A stretch of 64,000 bases of DNA from Bipolaris cookei (taxonomy: Eukaryota > Ascomycota > Dothideomycetes > Pleosporales > Pleosporaceae): contig NRSV01000030.1 of the NCBI GenBank assembly GCA_002286855.1, forward strand, positions 1 through 64,000. Reading direction: 5' to 3'. The notes beneath the pieces are model-generated. The model was not told the DNA's origin and made no database searches. It saw only the letters and a program-made list of their open reading frames with translations. Shown one piece after another: positions 29,201 to 38,869 of the stretch. Both the position numbers and the translations under genes were made by a program. How positions within the stretch are numbered: the stretch's first letter is position 1; each line of letters begins with the position of its first letter.

Positions 29201-30160
29201 TGCGAAATCCTCCGCATTAACCGACGATTATCCACGGCTTTTCACCCTCAAACTGATGGATCTACAGAGCGTATGAACAGCACTTGGGAAACGTACATGA
29301 AGGCGTTTGTAAACTGGTCCCAACACGACTGGGCATCGCTATGTCCACTCGCGCAGATCGCGATACGAGGAAGAGAGGCAACGTCAACAAAGGTATCCCC
29401 CTTCTTTCTTCAGCATGGCTACAATATCGACCCGTTACAATTGGAAGTCCCCACTGGTACCAATAGACGAAGGTATCCTGCTTACGGACGATCTGATCAA
29501 GAAAAAGCCGAATCTATTGTCACGAAACTACGTCATCTGCTAGAACTAGCACAAGCGTCCATGGCACATGCACAGCAAGAACAAGAACGGCAAGCAAATA
29601 GATACCGTCAGGAGGCCCCACAGCTACACGTTGGCGACAAAGTATGGTTGAAGTTAGGCAAACAGTTTGCTACTGGCCGGAAATCTAGAAAACTTGACTG
29701 GAGGAGCGCAAAGTACACAGTGATTGAGGTAATCGATACCCACACGGTTCGACTCAACACGCCTCCAGGCCCTCACAACACGTTCCACGTTGACCGGCTC
29801 CGATTAGCATCAACGGATCCCTTACCAAGCCAATCAAGAGACGATGACCAACCACTACCAATTCAGGTAGATACCGACGGCGCAGATATGTGGGAAATTG
29901 AGGACATCCTAGCAGAGGTAAGTCGACGACGAGGACGAGGAGTTAAATGGTGGTACGAAGTGAAATGGAAGGGCTACCATCTCCCAACGATGGAGCCTAT
30001 AGAGAACCTTGCAAACACAGAAGCGAAGATTCGATGGGAACAGTTTACAAGACCTTATCGAGATCCCGATACAAAAACGCTTCCTGCAGGGTTCCGAAGG
30101 GGCTCGAATGAACTCCATCCTGACGCTCCTGGAGAGGAGGAGGGTAATGTGATAGGCTAG
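26288..30160 (+). pseudogene. Gypsy Pol polyprotein with two in-frame stops
   Basis: One frame encodes an aspartic protease (ALIDSGC near 26490), reverse transcriptase (KLDVIAAFHKIRI, YLDDVLIYTDG near 27570), RNase H (MECDSSG, EIHDKELLAVI), and integrase with HHCC zinc finger (VHTSV..GHPG...CDTCGRTK) and DDE core (IDFIDGLP, TSDRGTQF, STERMN). It ends in a chromodomain (WEIEDILAEV...WWYEVKWKGY). A TAG at 26516 follows the protease active site, and a TGA at 27284 interrupts the RT motif CVDY-ALN where an Arg codon is normal, consistent with CGA-to-TGA. Downstream of the second stop, 956 residues are open. The copy could not make full Pol unless the stops are read through. Confidence 0.9.
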
Positions 30161-30410
30161 AGCCTAGTTGGTGTGTTGTACCTCGATGGAATCTCGGCCT
30201 GCTCCTAAAATCCGGATGCCACCTAGAGCTCCGAGTCTCGCCGAGACTCGGTGCGCTCTGACCGACAACCGGAGCGACTAGGTCTTATCGACTCGATTGT
30301 GCAGGGGCAGCTAGCACTGTATATAGATAGCTACGTAGCTCAGAAGCTCAGTTCTCTATCGAATACAATCTTGTTACCAGGCATCGGCAACCTTTGCGCA
30401 GCCTCTCACA
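30150..30410 (+). repeat. 3' LTR
   Basis: A 261-bp copy of the 5' LTR, TGATAGGC to CTCTCACA. The pol frame ends at its first bases. It has the same CCGAGTCTC/GAGACTCGG hairpin. Confidence 0.9.
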
Positions 30411-30816
30411 GGCTGGGCGATTGCGCCCTACCTTATCTTCAAAGTAAAGAATCACGACACGTCCTGGTAAATCGCGGAAGCGGAAGTGGATCCAAGAGGG
30501 CGGAGACCTTTCAAAAAAAACAGGCAGAGGAATTAATAGCCGAACTAGATGTTAGAGCGCAGGTAGATGGGGAAACGCGTGAAGGTAGAGCCCGAACAGG
30601 TGCAGGCAAGCAGCATAAAAGGCACTGCAAGCAATGCGGCGAGACAGGGCACAATTCACGCACTTGGAAGAAAGGTACATTAGAGACTAGCGATTAATTA
30701 CATCTACTTTTAGCTATAGTATAAGGTTGTGGTGTTGAATAATTACATATAAAAGCTCTGAGAGTTTGTTAGGGCCGACCACTCGCTTAGCTGTCCCACT
30801 CGCTATGCACTCACGT
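30411..30816 (+). mobile_element. Pogo-like element, C-terminal fragment and right end
   Basis: The frame ending at 30697 gives a Lys/Glu-rich coil and a CCHC-like knuckle in which the last Cys is replaced by Trp (CKQCGETGHNSRTW). The right terminal repeat ends CACGT at 30816 followed by TA, with sub-terminal CACTCGCT units like those of the 17429 and 36665 elements. The left part is missing; the Gypsy 3' LTR takes its place. Confidence 0.7.
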
Positions 30817-30912
30817 TATTTTAGAGCAAAAGCAAAGAAAGCACCTCAAGTTTGTGGCATAAAAGGGTGAGTTATACCAACAAGATTTGATAAGGACTGA
30901 AACTGTCCAAGT

Positions 30913-32701
30913 TTAGGCATTCCATTGCTTTTCAACTCCTGTCTTTGGGCGGTAGCATTGCAGCCACTCTCTCAAGGCCTTTTTAAACAGTTCTCGACTT
31001 TTGATTCCATCGGGAACAGTGGGGACACCCGTTGTCTTGAAATCAAAGCAATGTGCCGCATCTTTCAGTATCATACCGAACAACTTGTCCTTTCCAGTGC
31101 TCACTCCGCATTTGGGGATTTCTTCTGTGATTTCAACCCTTGGTGCAAAATCCAAGTCAGAAGCAGGTGAATTCAGGCGCCAGGGATCGAACTCCCCATT
31201 AGACCAGTAAGTATTTGATGGACGAATGGACCATCCACCAAGGACTTTGTTGGTATTTTCAACGTTAGGCCACTCTGGGAAGAGAGGAGCAGTTGCGTTA
31301 GGGAATTGGAGATGACATGTGTCGCGTCGATGCTGAATCGAGTTGTACTTTGAAACGAGTTGATGAGGGCCAATATTGGCGGCCTGGAAGAACCCTATAC
31401 TTGGTCAGAATCGGTTGAAGAGTTTTGAGGGAATAGGTTTAAGATATACCCCATTCAGTACAGTATTGCCATGTCCAGCTAATCGCTGTAGGTTTCTTGG
31501 ATGTACGGTCCAAGAAGCAATCTCCACCTGTTTTGTTCGCATGACCCGAGCACTCCAGCTCAAAATAATAATTCACAATGGTCACAAAGTTGGCGTACGT
31601 AGACCACCTATCTACCACCCACTTGGCTCCTTTACTCGGTGCCCATCCCTCCTTTGGTGCCGTCTTTTGGGTCGCAGGGTCAGTTTCAATCCAGTCACAG
31701 AAGAGGCGGAGCCCATAAGTATTACCCTCCATGCCGTATGACTGCCATTGCTTGGCTATAACAGTAAGCGCTTCCGCAAATCCAGCATTCGAGCTATTAG
31801 CAGCCCCGGGACCCAAGAATTGTTCTTTCAGTTCAGCAGTAGCATGGTTGTCTTTATCCATGACCCCGTCTATGTATCTGACTGCAGCCTGAATGTCTCG
31901 AGTACAATTCCCAAAACCATTTGCGTTCATGCCTTGCCATATTGGGTCGAAGTAATACGTCTGGTCGATTCTAGCCTCAACTGGGGCTGATGCAGCCCAC
32001 GAAGCGTAGATGGTGTCAGGATAAATATTGCGCATGAACGCAGCCCTCGTTCCAGAATAGGAACCACCAATGAAGACCCATGGTGTCTGGTCAGGAGTGA
32101 GCGTTGCATTGATTTCTTTTCTGCTAAACTGCTTCGCGAAGCGATCAACATCTGCAAGTGCCTGTTCTGACGTTAAGAACCTAAAAGCCTCTGCTGGTGT
32201 GTCGATCGATATATTTACGGGTGACGAATTGCCATAGAATCGATGCTCCCATACAATGCCGATACCATTGAATTCGTCAACTATTTGCTTGAAAAAGCTG
32301 ATTTCATCGCAGAGCAAGAACTGAGATTGTATATTGGCATCAGCTTCACCCACATCATAGATGAAGACGGGGCTGCCCAGTTTGTAGCTTTTCGTGTTGA
32401 CCCAGTATCTGTTGCGAAAATTCCCAGCGCCCAAGCCGAAGTGATCTAGTGGGAGCTCAACATACTCAGGGTCGATAGTTCCAGGGCTAGCAGCCAGGGA
32501 AGCATATATGTCTCCAACTGATGCGGAATTGACAGATTTCGAGGACGCAACCTTGGCTGAATACGCTTCAACAGGTGTACCATCAGGATTAAGGCCCATC
32601 TGGGCAAGTAAATCCCATTTTTTTCGAATGGCTCCATTTAAAGCATTGGTATTCTGAAGCAGCGCAAGAGTGAGCGCGGCTATCAATTTCGAGGATCGCA
32701 T
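30913..32701 (-). CDS. Secreted serine peptidase, family S28
   Basis: Two exons, 32701-31450 and 31394-30913, with a 55-bp intron at a conserved EWG|FFQ site, giving 577 residues. A signal peptide of about 20 residues (MRSSKLIAALTLALLQNTNA) begins at the first ATG; the frame extends further upstream only from a GTG. The fold is prolyl-carboxypeptidase-like, with the Ser nucleophile in GGSYSG (Ser about 214), Asp in NGEFDPWR and His in DAAHCFD, all present. S28 enzymes cleave after proline or release dipeptides. An extracellular or vacuolar acid protease that helps degrade protein is inferred. The stop codon lies only about 95 bp from the terminal repeat of a pogo fragment, yet the gene is intact, so it is a functional island in the transposon tract. 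Confidence 0.92.
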
Positions 32702-33889
32702 AACGGTAAGAGGGGTTGTCAAGTGAACAAAAATCAATACCGCGAGCAAGCTCACAAGGGAATGTTGAGTGAAATCAGGGCTTCACCAAGTAGGCCAAAA
32801 CTTTGGATGTGACAATTAACAAATTAGACTCCAGGTGTCCATATAAGTAATAAGGCTTTCAGCTGTTAAATGGCTCGGAAGCTCTGCTCTGCACACAGCA
32901 AAGGGCAACCCCTATAATAGGACCGAAGTAGAAAGCATAAGAAGAGAACCTTGTACGCACGTAGATGGGCAAGAATTTTGAATACACTATACACTTATCT
33001 TTTGGCGACCCTCCTGCATTCGTGCAAACCCTCTTTAGTCCCGCGCGCACATGCTTTGTACCTTGCTGTTTGCACCTGGTCCACGCTTATGCTAGCTAGC
33101 TACAGAGCCCATTCAACATGAGGAACGGTTGTAGTTCACAATCACCCAGTATATAAGCACGGCAAAAACAGAATACAGCTGAACTCGAACACAGTATTGG
33201 CTAAAGTCTGTTCATTGTTGCCACTAGCTCGTGGGCACAGGTCGCATGTCGACGTGATTCGCTGACTAAATCTCAAAGCGTTCAAATCCGCCATCGTCCA
33301 AATTGCGCCGCTTCGTATCTGAGTCTAAGATGGCAAAAGACAACGGTGATTAGCTAGAAGTAAAAGGAGGCACGAATCATAGCCAAATGTAGTAGAGCAA
33401 AGCTTACCGGCGTTGGTTGCGAATGGCAGGTCTTTGCCAAGCTACTTGAGACCTTCCTTCTTAACCCTAGCAATGCAACGTAGCTTAGGCCTAAATTGAT
33501 GCGTATTTATGTAATGCGGCCAAGCCAAAAATTACATCCCATACAAGCACCCCATCAAAAAAATGAGTACCGGCCTGTGCGCTGCATAAGCCCGCTATGC
33601 CGATTTGGGTGGTAGGCTCATAGAAACCGACATGGCCGCCCCATGCAGCCAATATATCGCTGGAAGACTGGTTTCTCACTATTGTCAGGCGTGGGCTGAC
33701 TACATATACTATCCTGTGCACGGTCATCAGCAAGACGCTGATTTCTCGTACCTTTTTGGTTGTTGTGGCCCAGCAGCACAGGACTGAGCTCCTAACAACT
33801 ATCACATCAATTTTGGAGCCTTTTGAAGCTAGAAAAAATATGTATATTGCTATACAATCAGTTGATTTTTGGTGTTGATCTTTACCAGA
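32702..33889. other. Intergenic, upstream of the S28 gene
   Basis: About 1.2 kb, presumably containing the S28 promoter. No other gene, repeat or RNA could be recognised. Confidence 0.4.
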
Positions 33890-34790
33890 GTTCCGTTTTT
33901 ACTGGAGCCTCCGGGCGATGTTTCACTTGTATAAGTCTCTTAGGTATCTCATTGATCCGCGATTGAATATCGCTCTGTGTAATCTGGCTCTGTTTGTAAT
34001 GGAGCGCAGCTTTGAGCGCGAGTATAGTGTCGAGAATATCTATATAGCGTTTGACTCGTTCTTTGATAATATTCCAAATACCTTCTATCGCGTTTAAATC
34101 GGCAGGAATTGGCTGGATGAGGTAGCGTTTTGATACATTGGTGATTTCGATACACTGCTAGTAATGAGTCTGGATTGCGGGTAACATGGCTGGAATCTTT
34201 ACCCTTTATAATGAATTATTTATATCGATTATCTGGGTGAATGTGGGCGTGGATAGAATCGCTTCTGGCGAGGAGCTGGTGATAGGCATCGTAGTACTCT
34301 GGAAGAATCTTTTCGGTGAAGTAGATGGCACTCATAGAGTTGCCCGGGCGCTCGATAGTTATTGGAGTTTTTGGCTTTCTGACATCCCATACGCGCAGCC
34401 GATCGGAGAAGCTATCATCAGATTCATCCTTCCGACGCCTCGGTTTTGGTGGAGCCCTCGGAGGCCTCACGGGCTCGATGTCATCGTATTCATCGTTGTA
34501 AAATATGAGCTGTTCTGTCTTTTGATAGTAGTTCACCCAGGCAGCAAAATGGGCGCTGGTGGGCAGTTTATTCGATCGCGGCACGACGTTTTTGGGTACA
34601 TCGCGTTATCCATCAGCTCGCAAAATCCATAGGTCGGGAAGTTTTAAAAATATCATATGGACCTCTTCAGTAAATACAACACCATCCCAGAAGCCCTCTA
34701 TGGGCCGGATATCATAGATAGAGGCGTATCAGAAACGCTGATTCATACATGGGCAAATAGTTTTTTTTTGGAAAACAGGTTAGGCTGCTG
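33890..34790 (-). pseudogene. Tc1/mariner-like (DDE_3) transposase remnant
   Basis: Minus-strand fragments in slightly shifted frames give GVVFTEEVH, AAWVNYYQKTEQLIFYNDEYDD, a Pro/Arg-rich PPKPRRRK loop, GNSMSAIYFTEKILPEYYDA, KDSSHVTRNPDS (a catalytic Asp) and ADLNAIEGIWNIIKERVKR (the D-x-N-x-IE motif). This layout is typical of fungal DDE_3 superfamily transposases. Several stops and frame changes are present and the N-terminus is not found. Terminal repeats were not identified. Confidence 0.75.
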
Positions 34791-34879
34791 AGATTTGTCC
34801 CCAGGATGAGATTTGTCCCCAACGCTAGTGCTAGTATAAACTTTCCCCCAAATTTATTATTATTCCATCAGAGTCTGTG

Positions 34880-36208
34880 ACGTGTTCTATCAGTAAACTG
34901 GAAATATCAGTAAGCTGAGTGTTCCACCAAACCTAATGCGGCGATCCGCGCAAATGATCCACAACAACGTAATAAATTTAGATGAGATTAAGAGATTTAA
35001 TTAATTATTGATCAAGGGTAGCACTGGCAGAAATTGATGGTCTCGATGAGGAGGGGAAGAAGACAATGGTACGAAGGCAGGGGTGTTAAGGGGAAGATCC
35101 ACATGTTTCCCTGTATCTAAACACGATTCTCTAGTGTTCATAAGCCCTTGCGGGACCCAGGTAGCACTATAAATAGATTTATTTATTTTAATTAATTAAT
35201 TAGCTCTGCATGAAGCCCGAGTATGTCCTTCAACGTGACACTTCGTGCACGTTGGCGGCGCGCGCCGACGTCGCTCACCAGCCTGGTTCTCGTCACTCCC
35301 CATGACTACCTTGTCTGCTGAGCCTGTTGGACTCAGAGCACCCTACCAGAAGTAATATGTTGAAGCCGTTGGTCCTGCTTTTGTCGTTGACGCTCATTTC
35401 CTTGACGCAGCTTCTTATTCTCTTCCGTAAGTATAGTTGCTAACTGCATCGCTATTTGACAGCCTTTAATAACCTGGCGTAAAAGCTGGCTTGTTGGGAT
35501 TTATGATTGCCGATGCAGCCGTTCCTGAAGAAGCTTTGCCTGCTGCTGAAGCTGGGCTACTGTATGCGGTATTTCTACCGGTATTACGGATTTGTCATCT
35601 ATAGTTATGTGTAGTAGAGATAGTGTACGTCTTACGCGTCTCCCCAACTAACTTGAACCAGGCTGTAGTTGCGATAGGATCCTCAGAGAGAGAGCGCTGG
35701 CTATTAAACCTTCTATTTCATTTCATCTGGAGCTCTGGCTGGCTCTGGATAAAGCGCACTACCCAGCATTTGCCTATAGGTTGTGGAGGTGAATCTTGGC
35801 CACGCGCGGCGAGCAGAGCGTCTGCCATCCGTCGGACGTCGATAATATGGGGCGGAAAGCCTCATCGATCTAGCTCTAGAATTCACTGTACGAGAGACTG
35901 CTCCTCAATAGGTTGTAGCTTGCGGTTGACAGAGGCTGTCTTTGATCGTGGCTGGGTACCGTGGAGGCGCGTGTATAGTGTTGACTTTGGCACATTGTAC
36001 GCCTTTGCAAGAGTGTGAATAGATTGTTTTGAATTATTACGATAAGAAGCTATAGCAAGACTTATTCTACCTTTACGAGAAGTCTGTATAGAGCGTTGTT
36101 GTCGCGGCATGGTGGTGGTGGCGTAGAGAGTCGCGTCAGGTTGGGTGGGGCGTTCAGCTTTCTGATGTTTCCAGCTTACTGATAGCGTACGTTACTGATA
36201 GAACACGT
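34880..36208 (-). mobile_element. Pogo-like deletion derivative (1329 bp)
   Basis: Inverted ends ACGTGTTCTATCAGTAA at 34880 and 36208 carry sub-terminal TATCAGTAAGCTG repeats. The right flank is TA; the left flank is TG, probably a mutated TA. It is inserted into a LINE tail. The transposase frame inside lacks the catalytic domain. Confidence 0.8.
35360..36110 (-). pseudogene. Pogo-like transposase without DDE core
   Basis: From the ATG at 36110 the minus strand gives a Psq helix-turn-helix (SIHTLAKAYNVPKSTLYTRL), stops near 35885 and 35870, a CENP-B-like domain (GFPPHIIDVRRMADALLAARG...WVVRFIQSQPEL, SLSEDPI) and AWFKLVGET. It then passes abruptly to the C-terminal region (TVAQLQQQAKLLQERLHRQ, LLRQVIKGCQIAMQLATILTEENKKLR). 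The whole DDE domain is absent between about 35590 and 35640. At least three stops are present. Confidence 0.75.
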
Positions 36209-36268
36209 TATGCAGCTCCGGGCTATATAAGACTTTGGCCGTAGGCCGTTCTATCTTGTTATTTACAT

Positions 36269-36664
36269 GCGGGGTTTTGTTTTTCTTTGTGTAGTGCTAC
36301 GAAAGAGCTTGTTTTTAGTGAGAAATCAAGCCCGTGTGCCCCCACCAAATGCCGCGCCCCACACCAAGTAGATACTGTATCTCGAAATATATCACCACCT
36401 GTCGCACGCGTAGGTGCAGTGAGAAAAATGGATGCTGTTATTTGTCGCACCAGTAGGTGCGGTGAATTGATATGTGTATTGTGTGTCTTTTTATTATCGA
36501 CCCGCCTGTTACACGGGGTTTGGATCTATACTTTTCTGTCCGGGTCCTTGCTGGGGCCGGGGAGCTTTACGCTAGCGTTCCGTGAGGTTGTCTGGCGATT
36601 CGTAGTGGAAAAGAGTTATGGATGTAACCGGGGTTTTTGACAAACACTAATCTATATTGGTATA
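36269..36664. other. Spacer between two pogo-like elements
   Basis: Contains the second copy of the ~90-bp dispersed repeat (36399-36487) and a short stretch just left of 36665 that could be the end of an LTR (see findings). No gene. Confidence 0.4.
36399..36487 (+). repeat. Dispersed ~90-bp repeat, copy 2
   Basis: Matches 8108-8198 over about 89 bp with scattered changes. It has the same pair of GTCGCACGCGTAGGTGC-type units and the same GTGTATTGTGTGTCTT tail. Confidence 0.6.
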
Positions 36665-37778
36665 ACGTGGTTCACAAGTGAGCGATCACCCCAAGCGAGT
36701 GGCCACCTCCCCACCAGCGTCCTAATGTCAACACTACAACGCGACATGTCTCAACCACGCAGTGCCCGATTGATTTCTAACGAATCAGATATTCAACTTG
36801 CTCTCTTTGATATTAAATCCCAACGTGTTCAAAGTGTAAAACGTGCTGCAGAGATATATAGCGTCCCCCGAACAACAATTTGACGGCGAGGCGCTGGAAC
36901 GCGCCCCCGACGCGACTGTGAAGCGAACTCAAAGCGCCTGAATAATCTAGAAGAGGAGGCTATACTTAAGCGTATTCTTGAGGAGTCTGCGCGAGGATTT
37001 ACGCATGTAAAGGCTGACGTTCGAGCAATGGCTGATAAACTGTTGCATGAGCGGGAGAGCAACCCTACTGGCAAGAACTGGGTTGACAACTTTGTCAAGC
37101 GAACTCCTGAGCTCCTTACGCGCTGGAACCGTCCTTATGATTACCAGCGAGCTACCTGCGAGGACCCAGCAGCTATCCAGCGCTGGTTCGACTTAGTCCA
37201 GGCGACAAAGCAGAAGTGGGGTATTGTGGACGATGATATCTACAACTTTGACGAAACTGGCTTTATTATGGGCAAGTTTTTATCACAGTTAGCTGTCACA
37301 GGCTCAGAAGGATATGGCAAAAAGAAGCGAATACAGCCAGGTAACCGTGAGTGGGTTACTGTGATCCAAGGTGTGGGCGCGTCGGGTCGCCGGCTACTTT
37401 TCAAGAGGCTCTAGACGAATCAAACAAGCGTAAGAGCTGCAAGCGTCGATACGTGCGGACAGAGGAGACTTTTACTATTGGTAAGGTACAAGAATCATTA
37501 GCTAAACAGGCGAGTAGCAGTCGTAGCGATGGTAAGAGTGCGTCGAAGATAGTGCGAGGAGAGAGACGGTGCGGGCGTTGCAAGCAGACTGGACATAACG
37601 CTCGTACCTGCACAGTTGAGATAGATAGTGCAAGTGATAGTAGCGATTCTGATAATTAATTTGGTATATCGCGATAGTTTATTGACTGTGATAAAAGTGC
37701 GTGATAACGTGTCGATGTTGACGCGCTGGTGGGGCGTGGGCCACTCGCTTGGGTGGGCTACTCGCTTGTGAACCACGT
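36665..37778 (+). mobile_element. Pogo-like deletion derivative (1114 bp)
   Basis: Inverted ends ACGTGGTTCACAAG at 36665 and 37778 are flanked by TA on both sides (36663-36664, 37779-37780). Sub-terminal CAAGCGAGT units repeat at each end. Its length is one base from that of the 17429-18541 element although the sequences differ considerably. Confidence 0.85.
36725..37659 (+). pseudogene. Pogo-like transposase without DDE core
   Basis: From ATG 36725 (or 36746, same frame) the plus strand gives a Psq helix-turn-helix (RAAEIYSVPRTTI), a TGA at 36881 where CGA for Arg is expected, a CENP-B-like domain (MADKLLHER...NWVDNFVKRTPELLTRWNR), YNFDETGFIMGK (first catalytic Asp), and NREWVTVIQGVGASG. 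There the sequence jumps, with a frame change, to the C-terminal coil and a CCHC knuckle (CGRCKQTGHNARTC) ending at 37659. The second and third catalytic Asp are missing. Confidence 0.82.
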
Positions 37779-38869
37779 TAGTAAGAAAGTACAATTTGAG
37801 TTTACCACAACGAGAGTAATAATGAAATCCATCCATCCTTATATCCTCATTGCTTCCAGTCCTGCCATTGGATTTCTGACCTGCCATCACTGATGGCACC
37901 GTCTTGGCGTGATGGCACATCACGTGACTCCGCTTGCCCTGCGATGGTCATTACCTTCTGACTCGGACCTCTGCAGGCCACAGTATCCAACCGTGCCTCT
38001 CTTGTTTTCTTGTCTGATGTCAAGGAGAGAACTTCTCTTGTCACTTGTAACACAGCCTTATCGTTATTTATACGTGGTGGTTATGGGCGTCAAGATCAGG
38101 TTCGCTAAGGGTCTTTTTGGTTTCCCTGATAGACTCCCGGTGTTTACGTACTGGTGTAGTAATAGAGTTCCCTGAACGTTCTTCGGTTGAGGTTCAACGA
38201 ATCCAGGTACTTACATCTGACACCTCGGCTCAACTGAAGTCATTGCTTCTGCGGCCTTACATAGGCTGCGACATATTTTGATATTTTGTATGGGCTCCTC
38301 ACTAGATTTTGGAAGTTCGCGCACGGGCTGGGTGATTCCTCACTAAAAACAAGCACCTTCGTACTCGGTGGTATATCTGTACCAATACAAGACTATGCAG
38401 AAGCTTATTTAATCTACTCTCATTTAATGGATCGACGCTAGTACCCATGCGCACATGGACAGAGCACACTACTAAAATTCCCTTGGCGGATTAGACACAT
38501 CCAGCTACTAACAACGCATGGTATGGCTCTGTAGTCGGCACCAACAAAACTCTCGCAAACAAAAACTCGGAACATGACAGGGATCGGGTCGGAGTAGTCT
38601 GATGCTACCACGTATGTGCGTGCATGCATACATATAGTAGTAGGTACTATGTACCCGAAGCAGTGGGTGAAGGGAAGCAGGATTATTTAGCGTCCCAGAT
38701 GACAACGGCGGCCCCACTGCACCGACGTCACTCTCACTCTCAGGAACACGGCTGGTTGAGAGAGCACGTGCACAACAAGAACAATGGCGACAACGACGGC
38801 GGCAATGCCAACCTTCTTCTTATCACTACTGTTATTGTTCAGCCGGCTCTTCGATTGCCATCCCCAACC
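37779..38869. other. Intergenic boundary between transposon tract and gene-dense half
   Basis: The first 270 bp, read on the minus strand from about 38052, begins TGTTACAAGTGAC and has a TATAAGG motif, so it may be part of a solo LTR interrupted by the element at 36665. The rest is presumably the promoter of the following gene. No coding sequence recognised. Confidence 0.35.

Larger units (their letters stand above)
24718..30410 (+). mobile_element. Gypsy (chromovirus-type) LTR retrotransposon
   Basis: A 5.7 kb element with two LTRs (24718-24974 and 30150-30410), gag, and pol in the order protease, reverse transcriptase, RNase H, integrase, chromodomain. That order and the chromodomain define the chromovirus group of Ty3/Gypsy. 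The LTRs differ at roughly 11 positions plus one 4-bp indel, mostly transitions, so about 4 percent by eye. No 5-bp target duplication exists, and the left flank (LINE) and right flank (pogo C-terminus) are unrelated. Two stops in pol make this copy defective. Confidence 0.93.
34853..36268 (-). mobile_element. LINE 3' UTR remnant split by a pogo insertion
   Basis: The pieces 34853-34879 (TTTATTATTATTCCAT...) and 36209-36268 (TATGCAGCTCC...GACTTTGGCC...CGTTCTATC) are the two halves of a LINE 3' UTR like that at 23625-23700. They are separated exactly at the TA in TCCTGTATCAG by the element at 34880-36208. Confidence 0.7.

Noticed and set aside
30251..30697. 148-residue frame starting in the 3' LTR
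   Set aside because: Its first half is LTR sequence; only the second half, a pogo C-terminus, is meaningful and is annotated as such.
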